Source: CAYMMX01 sp964391675
Lineage (GTDB): Bacteria; Cyanobacteriota; Vampirovibrionia; Gastranaerophilales; Gastranaerophilaceae
DNA length: 64,000 nucleotides
Direction of reading: 5' to 3'
Assembly (NCBI GenBank): GCA_964391675.1
Contig: CAYMMX010000003.1
Location: forward strand, 124,001 to 188,000
This document shows, piece by piece, positions 49,849 through 58,403 of this stretch. Position numbers and translations under genes: made by a program. The notes under the pieces were generated by a model, which saw nothing but the letters and a program-made list of their open reading frames with translations, was not told where the DNA came from and ran no database searches. How positions within the stretch are numbered: position 1 is the stretch's first letter; each line of letters starts with the position of its first letter.

Positions 49849-50976
49849 CTATTTTCCTAAAGCACCTTTTACTTTTTCTAAAATGCTTTCTTTTTCGCTA
49901 TATTTTTTCTTTGTAGCTATCTCATATAACTTTTTATACAACTGTTTTTCTTCATCACTAATATTAGTTGGTGTTTTAACTTCAATTATAACAATATGAT
50001 CGCCTCTTTGTGACGTCTTACCTAAATAAGGAACACCTGCCCCTTTTATTTTAACCGGATTACCGTTTTGCACACCTGCCGGGACAGAAATTTCTTTTTC
50101 ACCATCGAGAGTGTTTATTGTTATTTCATCTCCTAAAACAGCTTGCGCCGGAGAGATAGTTAACTTTGTAAATACATTTACACCTTCTCTTTTAAAATAA
50201 TTTGATTGTTTAACATGAATTACAATATATAAATCACCTGATGGGCCACCATTTTTACCCGCATCACCTTCACTTGACAATCTCATTTTTGAACCATTAT
50301 CAACACCTGCAGGGATTTTTAATTCAATTGTTTTTTCCTTTTCTATACGTCCATAACCTTTACAAGATTTGCAAGGATTTTGTATTCTCACACCTTTTCC
50401 TCTGCAATCAGGACAAGTAGCAATTTGTGTGAAGTGTCCCAATATTGTTTGGGTTGTTTGCTGAACCTTTCCGGAGCCACCGCAAGTTGAACACTTGACT
50501 GGCTGCGAACCTGGTTCTGAACCCGAACCTTTACACTCAGTACAAGTTTCTAAGTGGTCAATTTTAATATCTTTATTTATTCCAAAAACAGCTTCTTCGA
50601 ATTCTATTTCAATATCTATTCTTAAATCATCACCTTCTTGGGGGGCATTAGGGTCAATTTCTCTTTGTGAAAAACCGAATCCTCCAAAAAAAGAGTTAAA
50701 AATATCGTTTAAATCTCCAAATCCTCCGGCAAATGGTCCTCCTGAATTATATCCTGCATTCGCTAAACCATCTTCACCGTATCTATCGTATAATGCACGT
50801 TTTTCATCGTCCATTAATGTTTCATAGGCTTTACCAAGCTCTTTAAATTTTTCTTCTGCACCTGCAGCTTTATTTACATCGGGGTGATATTCACGCGCCT
50901 TTTTTCTGAAAGCACTTTTAATTTCGTCTTTTTCTGCATTTCGGCTTACCCCAAGTATTTCATAAAAATCTGTCAT
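49849..50976 (-). CDS. dnaJ: Chaperone DnaJ
   Basis: 375 residues. J domain (DFYEILGVSRNAEKDEIKSAFRKKAREYHPDVNK, with HPD at about 31-33), Gly/Phe region (GGPFAGGFGDLNDIFNSFFGG), four CxxCxGxG zinc repeats (CTECKGSG, CSTCGGSG, CPDCRGKG, CKSCKGYG; about 142-210), and the C-terminal substrate-binding domains. It is a type I DnaJ that delivers substrates to DnaK and stimulates its ATPase. It lies 23 bp after grpE in a grpE-dnaJ operon; dnaK is not in the window. No CIRCE element was seen upstream of the operon. Confidence 0.97.
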   Translation of the reverse strand: MTDFYEILGVSRNAEKDEIKSAFRKKAREYHPDVNKAAGAEEKFKELGKAYETLMDDEKRALYDRYGEDGLANAGYNSGGPFAGGFGDLNDIFNSFFGGFGFSQREIDPNAPQEGDDLRIDIEIEFEEAVFGINKDIKIDHLETCTECKGSGSEPGSQPVKCSTCGGSGKVQQTTQTILGHFTQIATCPDCRGKGVRIQNPCKSCKGYGRIEKEKTIELKIPAGVDNGSKMRLSSEGDAGKNGGPSGDLYIVIHVKQSNYFKREGVNVFTKLTISPAQAVLGDEITINTLDGEKEISVPAGVQNGNPVKIKGAGVPYLGKTSQRGDHIVIIEVKTPTNISDEEKQLYKKLYEIATKKKYSEKESILEKVKGALGK

Positions 50977-50999
50977 TTTATTCTCTTAATTCCTTTAAT

Positions 51000-51572
51000 C
51001 TATTCGGCAGTTGCTACATTGACCAGTGTCGGTCTTAGAACTTTATCTCCCAGTCTATATCCTTTTTGTAATTCCATTATAACATGGTTTTCAGGATGTT
51101 CACTTGTAGGTGTTTGCATAACAGCTTCATGAAAATTGGGATCAAATTCCTGATCTTGTGCTTGAATCACTTCAAGTCCAAGCTTTGAAAGATTATCAAA
51201 CATTTGATTATATAATACATTAAAACTTTCTTTTATTTGTTCAAGATTTTCTGATGAATCAATTGACTGTTTAGCTCTATCAAAGTTATCTAAAACTTCA
51301 ATTAGTTTTTTCATGGCATCTTGTGCACCATAAGTAATTAAGCTTTCACGTTCTTGTGCCTGACGTTTACGATAATTATCAAAATCTGCGGCAAGTCTTA
51401 TATATTGATTGTTTAAGTTTTCAAAATCTTGTTGAAGCTTATTTTCAGCATCTTCTGTTTCTTTAGTTTCTTCTTGAACTAAAGATTCTTCTTTTTTTGT
51501 TTCTGTTAATTCCATATCTTTTTCCTTTGGTCTGAAAGGGTTTTTTGATTCCTCTTTTTTCTTATGTTTCAT
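51000..51572 (-). CDS. grpE: Nucleotide exchange factor GrpE
   Basis: 190 residues. A charged disordered N-terminus (about 1-40) leads to a long coiled-coil helix (LQQDFENLNNQYIRLAADFDNYRKRQAQERE), then IEVLDNFDRAKQSI and the beta-wing with the family signature LGLEVIQAQDQEFDPNFHEAVMQTPTSEHPENHVIMELQKGYRLGDKVLRPTLVNVA. It releases ADP from DnaK. The start ATG lies 5 nt after GAGG, which supports the full-length N-terminus. First gene of the grpE-dnaJ operon. Confidence 0.96.
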   Translation of the reverse strand: MKHKKKEESKNPFRPKEKDMELTETKKEESLVQEETKETEDAENKLQQDFENLNNQYIRLAADFDNYRKRQAQERESLITYGAQDAMKKLIEVLDNFDRAKQSIDSSENLEQIKESFNVLYNQMFDNLSKLGLEVIQAQDQEFDPNFHEAVMQTPTSEHPENHVIMELQKGYRLGDKVLRPTLVNVATAE

Positions 51573-51787
51573 TTTACCTCTTTTTTATTTATCTTTTGTA
51601 TTTATTTAACAAATTAATGTCAAAGTAAGAAATATCGACAATATAATAATCTAAATTTATTACGAAATACGCAAATTTAAATAGTTTCACAATGACAAAC
51701 TAATAACATTATAGTTTATCAAAATGTATAAACAAGTTAAATTTATTTTTTTTTAATATTTTGGTTTTAATAAAGGACTTAATAATA

Positions 51788-52336
51788 TTAATTAACTTTC
51801 CCAAAATAATCTTCTGCAGCTGCCTGTATAAAATTATTAATAATTAATACTCCCTTTTTTACATTGTTTTTATCATGAATGCTTTTTATATTTTCTATAA
51901 TTTCAGATTCAGAACAACTGCTTTCTCCCATACTAAAATTCTTTTTACAATCAAGACTCTTAAGATATTTTTTTTCGGTTGGATAAATATCATTTACTTT
52001 GTTTAAATTAACTAAAGAGAGATTCTGCCATATATTATTTGTTAACTTGGCAATTTTTTGAAACAAGTGTAAACTATTATCATTAACAGAAATTGTTTGG
52101 TCATTAACAGCAAAATTTAATCTTAAATTTCCGCTGTTATCATTCATTTGATAAATATCAAACTTTAAAAAAGTTTTATTTAAAGGATTAGGATATTTTT
52201 TAAGAATATCTTTGAATTCGCTATAGTCTTTGGTTACATTGTCGGTTAACTGAGCAATCATTCTATAGTTTTTATAATTAGGAAGAACAAATTCTCCAAT
52301 ACCTATATTTTGTATACCTTTAAATGAAATATCCAT
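51788..52336 (-). CDS. Orphan protein with SFKG at its very N-terminus
   Basis: 182 residues, unknown family. It begins MDISFKGIQNIGIGEF, so the SFKG motif (4-7) is almost at the start, unlike the Asn-rich leaders of the other orphans. The rest mixes strands and helices (KTFLKFDIYQMNDNSGNLRLNFAVNDQTISV; HLFQKIAKLTNNIWQNL). There are three cysteines around 129-142 (LDCKKNFSMGESSCSESE). No signal peptide, membrane helix or catalytic motif. A good ribosome binding site (AAGGAG) supports it. Monocistronic between grpE and groES. Confidence 0.68.
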   Translation of the reverse strand: MDISFKGIQNIGIGEFVLPNYKNYRMIAQLTDNVTKDYSEFKDILKKYPNPLNKTFLKFDIYQMNDNSGNLRLNFAVNDQTISVNDNSLHLFQKIAKLTNNIWQNLSLVNLNKVNDIYPTEKKYLKSLDCKKNFSMGESSCSESEIIENIKSIHDKNNVKKGVLIINNFIQAAAEDYFGKVN

Positions 52337-52523
52337 ATATTTCTCCTTTGCTTATTAGTAAAAACTCCTGAATATATTTTTTGCTATTTTTATTAAAAAA
52401 ATTAACAATTAAATAAAATTATTAATTTTTTCTTAACTTTACCTTTAATACAAAAAAAATAAGGTATAAATGTAGTTATAAACAAAAAATTGGTTGTAGT
52501 TATATAGAAAAAAGGAGGAAAAC

Positions 52524-52811
52524 ATGGCAATCAAACCTTTAGGAGACAAAATCGTAATTAAAGTTATTGAAGACAGCGAACAAACAACAGGCGGAATCTT
52601 TATCCCTGATAATGCAAAAGAAAAACCGCAAAAAGGTGAAATTGTTGCTGTAGGACCGGGGAAAACTTTAGATAGCGGAGAAAGAGAGCCTCTTGACGTA
52701 AAAGTTGGGGATACAATTTTATATGCTAAATACTCAGGAACAGATGTTAAACTTGACGGTCAAGTTTATAAAATTTTATCTGTAAAAGATGCTTTAGCTA
52801 TTATTGATTAA
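52524..52811 (+). CDS. groES: Co-chaperonin GroES
   Basis: 95 residues: IKPLGDKIVIKVIEDSEQTTGGIFIPDNAKEKPQKGEIVAVGPGK, with the mobile loop (EQTTGGIFIP), KVGDTILYAKYSGTDVKLDGQVYKILSVKDALAII. The size and sequence match bacterial GroES, the heptameric lid of GroEL. Strong ribosome binding site AAAGGAGG. groEL follows 170 bp later, an unusually large gap for this pair. No CIRCE inverted repeat lies upstream, so HrcA control is not evident. Confidence 0.97.
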   Translation: MAIKPLGDKIVIKVIEDSEQTTGGIFIPDNAKEKPQKGEIVAVGPGKTLDSGEREPLDVKVGDTILYAKYSGTDVKLDGQVYKILSVKDALAIID

Positions 52812-52946
52812 GCATTTTATAAACAGCTACGATTTGGGTAAGTTTCAATTTAAAACTGAAACTTTAGCTAAAATCATTAAATAAGTTGATTTGATAAGCC
52901 CAAAATTATTAAATTGTTTAGTATAGAAATATAAATAAAGAAAGGG

Positions 52947-52965
52947 CGAAATCTCAAAGATTTCG
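52947..52965 (+). promoter_or_regulatory. Hairpin just upstream of groEL
   Basis: Perfect CGAAATCT / AGATTTCG 8-bp stem with a CAA loop, 16 nt before the groEL ATG. The only purine-rich ribosome-binding-like word (AAAGGG, 52941-52946) lies on its 5' side. Folding would bring that word closer to the start codon. It could be a thermosensor-like or stabilising element. Confidence 0.3.
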
Positions 52966-52981
52966 TGTAACGGTGTAAAAA

Positions 52982-54643
52982 ATGGCAAAAAAAATAGTAT
53001 TTAAAGAAGACGCGCGTAAAAGTCTTTTAAATGGTATTGATGCGGTAGCAGAAGCTGTAAAAGTAACATTAGGACCAAAAGGCCGTAATGTGATATTAGA
53101 AAAAAAATTCGGTGCACCACAAATTGTTAATGATGGTGTTACTATAGCAAAAGAAATTGAACTTAAAGATGGATTAGAAAATGCAGGTGCACAATTATTA
53201 AAAGAAGTGTCATCTAAAACTAATGATGTTGCAGGAGATGGGACAACTACAGCAAGTGTTTTGGCTCAGGCAATTGTTAAAGAAGGCCTAAAAAACCTTA
53301 CTGCAGGTGCTAATCCAATGTGTATGAAACGCGGTATTGATAAAGCTGTAGAAATTTCTGTTGAAAAAATTAAATCTATGTCAAAATCAGTTAATACGAA
53401 AGAAGAAACAGCTCAAGTTGCTACAATTTCAGCAGGTAATAACTCGGAAATTGGTGAATTAATAGCTGAAGCAATGGAAAAAGTTGGACACGATGGTGTT
53501 ATAACCGTTGAAGAATCAAAATCATTCGGTACTAACTTAAAAGTTGTTGAAGGTATGCAATTTGATAAAGGTTATATTTCACCATATTTTGTAACAGATG
53601 CTGAAAGAATGGAAGCTGTATTAGAAGATGCTTATGTCCTTTGCGTTAATAAAAAAATTAACCTAATCGCAGATTTAGTACCAGTTCTAGAACAAGTTGC
53701 TCGTGACGGACGCTCACTATTATTAATTGCTGAAGATGTTGAAGGAGAAGCCTTGGCTACTTTAGTTGTTAATACAATGAGAAAAGTTCTAAGAGCAGTA
53801 GCTGTTAAAGCTCCCGGATTTGGCGACAGAAGAAAAGATATGCTTCAAGACATTGCCATTTTAACAGGTGGTGAAATGTTTACCGAAGAATTGGGTATTA
53901 AATTAGAAAATGTTACAACCCAAATGATGGGGCTTGCAAAAAGAGTTGTTGTAACAAAAGATGAAACAACAATTGTTGTAGGCGATGAAACTAAAAAAGC
54001 TGTTGAAGAAAGGGTAAAATTAATCAGAAAACAAATTGAGGCTTCTGATTCTGATTATGATAAAGAAAAACTTCAAGAGCGTGTTGCAAAACTTTCAGGC
54101 GGTGTTGCCGTTATAGAAGTTGGTGCAGCTAGCGAAGTTGAATTAAAAGAAAGAAAATTAAGAATTGAAGATGCTTTGAATGCAACTCGTGCAGCAAATG
54201 AAGAAGGAATTGTTCCGGGTGGCGGAGTTGCACTTATAAGAGTTCAACAAGAATTGGAAAATAAAATTTCAAGCGTAAAGTTCGCTACAGATGATGAAAA
54301 AATCGGATTTAAGATTCTTTCATCTGCCCTTGACGTTCCTTTAAAAGCTATTGCTAATAACGCAGGAGCTAAAAGTGATGTTGTCGTAGATAAAGTTAAA
54401 GCTGAAAAAGATGCCTTCGGTTATGATGCATTGAAAAATGAATTTACCGATATGATTAAAGCAGGTATTGTAGATCCTGCTAAAGTAACTCGTTCAGCTC
54501 TTGAAAATGCAGCTTCAGTAGGTTCCATGTTATTAACAACAGAAGCAGCTGTTGTAGAAGTTGTAGAAGATAAACCTGCAATGCCTGATATGTCTGCAAT
54601 GGCAGGAATGGGCGGCATGGGTGGAATGGGCGGTATGATGTAA
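52982..54643 (+). CDS. groEL: Chaperonin GroEL
   Basis: 553 residues: AKKIVFKEDARKSLLNGIDAVAEAVKVTLGPKGRNVILEKKFGAP, DVAGDGTTTASVLAQAIV (ATP site), the apical domain with ISPYFVTDAERMEAVLED, KAPGFGDRRKDML, RAANEEGIVPGGGVALI and the C-terminal GGM repeats (GMGGMGGMGGMM). The classic GroEL length and tail. It forms the double heptameric folding chamber with GroES. Its 5' end lacks a typical ribosome binding site, although expression should be high. A terminator follows at 54671. Confidence 0.97.
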   Translation: MAKKIVFKEDARKSLLNGIDAVAEAVKVTLGPKGRNVILEKKFGAPQIVNDGVTIAKEIELKDGLENAGAQLLKEVSSKTNDVAGDGTTTASVLAQAIVKEGLKNLTAGANPMCMKRGIDKAVEISVEKIKSMSKSVNTKEETAQVATISAGNNSEIGELIAEAMEKVGHDGVITVEESKSFGTNLKVVEGMQFDKGYISPYFVTDAERMEAVLEDAYVLCVNKKINLIADLVPVLEQVARDGRSLLLIAEDVEGEALATLVVNTMRKVLRAVAVKAPGFGDRRKDMLQDIAILTGGEMFTEELGIKLENVTTQMMGLAKRVVVTKDETTIVVGDETKKAVEERVKLIRKQIEASDSDYDKEKLQERVAKLSGGVAVIEVGAASEVELKERKLRIEDALNATRAANEEGIVPGGGVALIRVQQELENKISSVKFATDDEKIGFKILSSALDVPLKAIANNAGAKSDVVVDKVKAEKDAFGYDALKNEFTDMIKAGIVDPAKVTRSALENAASVGSMLLTTEAAVVEVVEDKPAMPDMSAMAGMGGMGGMGGMM

Positions 54644-54670
54644 TTCATATTGATATTTCATTCAATATAT

Positions 54671-54713
54671 AAGAAAGAGGCTTAAGTTCAAAAAACTTAA
54701 ACCTCTTTCTTTA
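54671..54713 (+). terminator. Terminator after groEL
   Basis: A long stem around AAGAAAGAGGCTTAAGTT and its returning arm (one mismatch), CAAAA loop, ending CTTTCTTT. The core is G+C-poor but the stem is long. Confidence 0.7.
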
Positions 54714-54760
54714 TAAATAAACTTTACAAAATATCAAATAACCTTTATTTAATATTTATA

Positions 54761-54799
54761 AAATTGTATAATTTAGTAAATTACTAAATTATACAATTT
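54761..54799 (+). promoter_or_regulatory. 39-bp perfect palindrome before the RelA/SpoT gene
   Basis: AAATTGTATAATTTAGTAA is followed by a single A and its exact reverse complement (19+1+19). Each arm contains TATAAT or its complement, so the site may hold a promoter on each strand. It lies 12 bp before the ATG of the RelA/SpoT-domain gene. It could be a repressor site or an mRNA hairpin. Confidence 0.5.
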
Positions 54800-54811
54800 G
54801 GATTTTAGAAT

Positions 54812-55780
54812 ATGAAATTTGAAGATTTAAAGATTGAATATAATAAGCGAAACTCATGTTTTGAATTGTTAAAATCTGAAGCTGAAAGAATGCTTGAGTA
54901 TTCAGTTAATAAAGCAAATATAAAATTTCATTCAATTTCTTCTAGAGTAAAAAACCTTGAATCATTAAATGACAAAATCGAACGAAAGCAAATAGAAAAT
55001 CCTTTTTATGAAATAACAGATATTGTTGGTTTAAGAATTGTTTGTTTATTTCTTTCTCAAATATCAGAAATAGAAAAAGTAATTGAAAAATCTTTTGTAA
55101 TATTGAGCAAAGATGACAAAATAGAAGATTATGAAGACTCTTCCTTTGGGTATATGTCTGCTCATTTTATAGTTAAAATGAAAGATAATATTCATTACTC
55201 TGATATTAAAGGTATTCCTTTTGAAATTCAAGTTAGGACTCTATCAATGGATACATGGGCAAGTATTTCTCATCACCTTGATTATAAAAGTAAAGATGTT
55301 GTGCCCACAGAGTTAAAAAGAGAATTTTATGCATTAAGTGCCTTACTGTATATTGCAGATACCAGCTTTGAAAGGTTTTACAATAAACGTCAAGAATCTT
55401 TAGACGTTATTGATGAAGCATTAGAAAAAAATAAATTTTCATTGAATCAAGAAATTAACTTAGACACTTTAGCTGCATATTTACAAAGAAAATATCCTGA
55501 TAGAACTCAACCAAAAACATCAAGTGAAATAAAAAATTTATCTGAATTAATAATAGAACTTGAAAAAGTTGGTTGTAAAAAATTAAGTGAAATTGATTCA
55601 GCAGTAAATGCAAATAAAACTAAACTTAAAAAAAGAGAAGATGAAAAAAGTAATGGCTCACTATTCTACTCAGCGGTTGGTGCTGTTAGAATGACTTTTC
55701 GCTTAATTAATCCTGATTTTGATAAAATTATCAAAGACAAAGTTGCAAATAGAAATAAAAAGAAAAAAGGCAAAAAGTAA
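54812..55780 (+). CDS. RelA/SpoT-domain (p)ppGpp synthetase-like protein
   Basis: 322 residues. The RelA_SpoT synthetase domain occupies about 20-165: IKFHSISSRVKNLESLNDKIE, YEITDIVGLRIVCLFLSQISEIEKVI, FGYMSAHFIVKMK and FEIQVRTLSMDTWASISHHLDYKSK with the catalytic Glu-x-Gln-x-Arg. The N-terminal HD hydrolase domain and the TGS/ACT modules of full RelA/SpoT are absent. The remaining half (about 170-322) is helical and basic. It fits a small alarmone synthetase with an extended tail, possibly a toxin or stress factor. No ribosome binding site; a 39-bp palindrome lies upstream. Confidence 0.87.
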   Translation: MKFEDLKIEYNKRNSCFELLKSEAERMLEYSVNKANIKFHSISSRVKNLESLNDKIERKQIENPFYEITDIVGLRIVCLFLSQISEIEKVIEKSFVILSKDDKIEDYEDSSFGYMSAHFIVKMKDNIHYSDIKGIPFEIQVRTLSMDTWASISHHLDYKSKDVVPTELKREFYALSALLYIADTSFERFYNKRQESLDVIDEALEKNKFSLNQEINLDTLAAYLQRKYPDRTQPKTSSEIKNLSELIIELEKVGCKKLSEIDSAVNANKTKLKKREDEKSNGSLFYSAVGAVRMTFRLINPDFDKIIKDKVANRNKKKKGKK

Positions 55781-55802
55781 CAAAAAAGTCATTGTTATTC
55801 TT

Positions 55803-57086
55803 TTATCCCCATAATTCATCATCATAGTGAGTAAATTCTAAATGTTCAAAAACTATTGTATCACCATCTTTTATGCCTTGTTTTTTAAGTTCTTCAAAAA
55901 TTCCCATATCCTTAAATATGTTTTGCAATCTTAAAACTTGTTCTAAGTTTCTTGCATCTGTAACACTTGCAAGGCGTTTTATTTTTCCTCCAAATACTAT
56001 ATAAGTGTTTTTGTCTGCTTTTGCAATTTCATATGAACTGTCATCATTATCATAAGCTCCCAAGTCTTCTTCAATTTCAATATCAAAAGTAGGTTTTGGA
56101 ATCTCATCAACTTTTTGGGCTATAAAATTCTTTAGTTGCTCAATATTCTCTCCTGTTGCTGCAGATATTGTAAACACATCAGTTGAGATTCCCTTAAATG
56201 TCTGAACATATTCCTCAATATACTCTTTTTCAATAACATCAATTTTATTTAGTGCAACTATTTGGTATAAATCAGCGAGTTTTTCAGAATGTTTTTTCAA
56301 CTCTAAATTTATTTTATTATAATTTTCAACGGGATTAGGCTGAGTTAAATCCACAATATGAACTAAGAATCTACATCTTTCAATATGACGCAAAAATTCG
56401 TGCCCTAATCCAACACCTTCTGATGCTCCCTCAATAAGCCCGGGAATATCTGCAACAACAAAACCGTCTCCTGACAGTTTTTTAACTACACCAAGATTTG
56501 GTACAAGTGTTGTAAAAGGATAATTCGCAATTTTTGGTTTAGCTGAGCTTATAACACTGATTAATGTTGATTTTCCGGCATTTGGCATACCCAAAAGACC
56601 AACATCTGCAATTAATTTTAATTCTAATTCCAAATCTCTTTCAATCGGTGGCTCTCCGGGTTCACAAAATTGAGGTGCTCTCTTTTGCGAAGTTGCAAAT
56701 CGAGCGTTACCTCGTCCGCCTCTTCCTCCTTTTGCTACCAATAAAGTATCATTATGATTAGTTAAATCACCTATCAGTTTTCCCGTTTTTAGATCTCTAA
56801 TCATTGTTCCTACCGGAACTTTTATATATAAATCTTTTCCGCATTTGCCATGTTGAGTTTTAGCTCTCCCGTTAACACCTTGCTCAGCCTTAAATATTGA
56901 TTTATGCTTAAAGTCCATCAGGGTAGACATATTTTCAGTAGCAATAAAATAAACGTCTCCGCCATTTCCGCCATCGCCACCGGCTGGTCCGCCTTTATCT
57001 ACATATTTTTCTCTGCGCCAAGCAACAATTCCATTACCCCCGCGACCTGATAATATTTTAATTTTTGCTTTATCTAAAAATGCCAT
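55803..57086 (-). CDS. obg: GTPase Obg
   Basis: 427 residues. The glycine-rich OBG domain (1-158: FLDKAKIKILSGRGGNGIVAWRREKYVDKGGPAGGDGGNGGDV), the G domain (G1 GMPNAGKSTL, G2 TTLVP, G3 DIPGLIEGA, G4 NKID, G5 SAATGE; about 160-330) and a C-terminal OCT domain (about 350-427, YEIAKADKNTYIVFGGKIKRLASV). It functions in 50S ribosome assembly and stress or (p)ppGpp signalling; the RelA-like gene lies next to it, convergent. The ribosome binding site AGGTG precedes the ATG. The length is typical for Gram-positive/cyanobacterial forms. Confidence 0.96.
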   Translation of the reverse strand: MAFLDKAKIKILSGRGGNGIVAWRREKYVDKGGPAGGDGGNGGDVYFIATENMSTLMDFKHKSIFKAEQGVNGRAKTQHGKCGKDLYIKVPVGTMIRDLKTGKLIGDLTNHNDTLLVAKGGRGGRGNARFATSQKRAPQFCEPGEPPIERDLELELKLIADVGLLGMPNAGKSTLISVISSAKPKIANYPFTTLVPNLGVVKKLSGDGFVVADIPGLIEGASEGVGLGHEFLRHIERCRFLVHIVDLTQPNPVENYNKINLELKKHSEKLADLYQIVALNKIDVIEKEYIEEYVQTFKGISTDVFTISAATGENIEQLKNFIAQKVDEIPKPTFDIEIEEDLGAYDNDDSSYEIAKADKNTYIVFGGKIKRLASVTDARNLEQVLRLQNIFKDMGIFEELKKQGIKDGDTIVFEHLEFTHYDDELWG

Positions 57087-57257
57087 ATCATTACACCTAA
57101 CTATTTTATTACTATATTTACAGGGTTATATAAATTAATACAAATTTATATTTTATGGGATTTTATGCTTAATACATTTGCTGTTTAAGCTTTGTTTTTT
57201 AACTTTATGTTCCCTTTTGTTTTGTTAGAAAACCTTTTGCCTGCTTATTTTTTGTAA

Positions 57258-57263
57258 TATAAT
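57258..57263 (+). promoter_or_regulatory. -10 box abutting the tsaD start
   Basis: TATAAT ends 6 nt before the ATG at 57270, with ATTACT between. A weak TTGCCT (57237-57242) lies 15 bp upstream. There is no ribosome binding site, and the layout predicts a transcript starting at the start codon. The uvrA start has the same TATAAT-ATTAAT-ATG order. Confidence 0.45.
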
Positions 57264-57269
57264 ATTACT

Positions 57270-58331
57270 ATGAAAAATATCAAAAATACACTATTTAGCC
57301 AAAAACCGATTAAAATAGGTGAAGAATCAGGTTATGACAATTACATAATGGCAATTGAAACCAGTTGCGATGAAACAGCTTGTTCGGTTTTAAAAAACGG
57401 ACGTATAGTTTTAGCTAATGTAGTGGCTTCACAAATCAAAACACATGAAAAATATGGTGGAGTAATTCCGGAAATAGCCGCAAGAGAACATTTAGAAACT
57501 ATTAATCTTGTTATCGAGGAAGCTTTTGAACAATCCAACCTCAAACCCCAACATTTAACTGCTTTTGCAGGTACAGTAGGCCCGGGGCTTGTAGGTTCAC
57601 TTCTGGTAGGACTTAATGCTGCAAAAACACTTGCTTTAGTGCATGATAAACCTTTTATCGGAATTAATCATTTAAATGCTCATGTTTTTGCAAATTATAT
57701 AGATACAGATTTAAAACCGCCATTTATTGCCCTGCTTATAAGTGGCGGGCATACACAAATTATTGAAGTTAAATCTAACACAGAACAAGAAATTATCGGT
57801 GAGACTATTGATGATGCGGTAGGTGAAGCTTATGATAAAGTAGCAAGGCTTATAGGCCTTCCCTATCCTGGAGGACCACTTTTAGATAAACTTGCAAGAG
57901 AAGGTAATCCTTTTGCTTATAAATTACCTGAAGCAAAAGTAAATAAATATGACTTTAGCTTTAGCGGGTTAAAAACAGCTGTTTTAAGACTTGTTCAACA
58001 ACTAAAAAAAGACCATGGTGAAATTTTACCTGATAGTATTATTAAAGATATTTGTGCAAGTTTTCAAGAAAATGTTTCTGCTGTTTTACTAAAAAAAGTT
58101 AAGCATGCTTTGGAAGAGAAACTATACAAGCAAGTAGTTTTAGCAGGTGGTGTTGCTGCTAATTCAGAAATAAGACGTAAATTTTTTGAACTGGAAAAAG
58201 AAGGCTACAGTGTAAATGCTCCTGAAATGAAATACTGTACAGATAATGCCGCTATGGTTGCTTCTTGTGCATATTTTTCTTTAAATACTTTTGACGATAT
58301 TGACATAGAAGTTTTTTCGAGAATCAAATAA
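57270..58331 (+). CDS. tsaD: tRNA N6-threonylcarbamoyladenosine transferase TsaD
   Basis: 353 residues. ASKHA-fold: MAIETSCDETACSVL (first ATPase motif), GVIPEIAAREHLETI with the HxExH metal site, PGLVGSLLVGLNAAKTLAL, GINHLNAHVFANYI, LLISGGHTQIIEV, GEAYDKVARLIGLPYPGGP and VLAGGVAANSEIR. It attaches the threonylcarbamoyl group to A37 of ANN-decoding tRNAs, with TsaB and TsaE (not in the window). The N-terminus extends 26 residues beyond the usual start at MAIETS. I kept the outer ATG because a -10 box directly precedes it; an internal ATG at 57348 has no clear ribosome binding site either. Confidence 0.95.
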   Translation: MKNIKNTLFSQKPIKIGEESGYDNYIMAIETSCDETACSVLKNGRIVLANVVASQIKTHEKYGGVIPEIAAREHLETINLVIEEAFEQSNLKPQHLTAFAGTVGPGLVGSLLVGLNAAKTLALVHDKPFIGINHLNAHVFANYIDTDLKPPFIALLISGGHTQIIEVKSNTEQEIIGETIDDAVGEAYDKVARLIGLPYPGGPLLDKLAREGNPFAYKLPEAKVNKYDFSFSGLKTAVLRLVQQLKKDHGEILPDSIIKDICASFQENVSAVLLKKVKHALEEKLYKQVVLAGGVAANSEIRRKFFELEKEGYSVNAPEMKYCTDNAAMVASCAYFSLNTFDDIDIEVFSRIK

Positions 58332-58350
58332 TATAAACTTAATAATAAAC

Positions 58351-58390
58351 AATAAAAAAGAACATCCTAATTCGAATGTTCTTTTTTATT
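58351..58390. terminator. Bidirectional terminator between tsaD and the Pro-rich gene
   Basis: Stem AATAAAAAAGAACAT / ATGTTCTTTTTTATT (15 bp) with a 10-nt loop. The A- and T-runs on both arms let it serve the convergent genes on each side. Confidence 0.75.
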
Positions 58391-58403
58391 TATGCTCACT
58401 TGA

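Noticed and set aside
52440..52523. CIRCE (HrcA operator) upstream of groES
   Set aside because: No TTAGCACTC-N9-GAGTGCTAA or close variant can be found.
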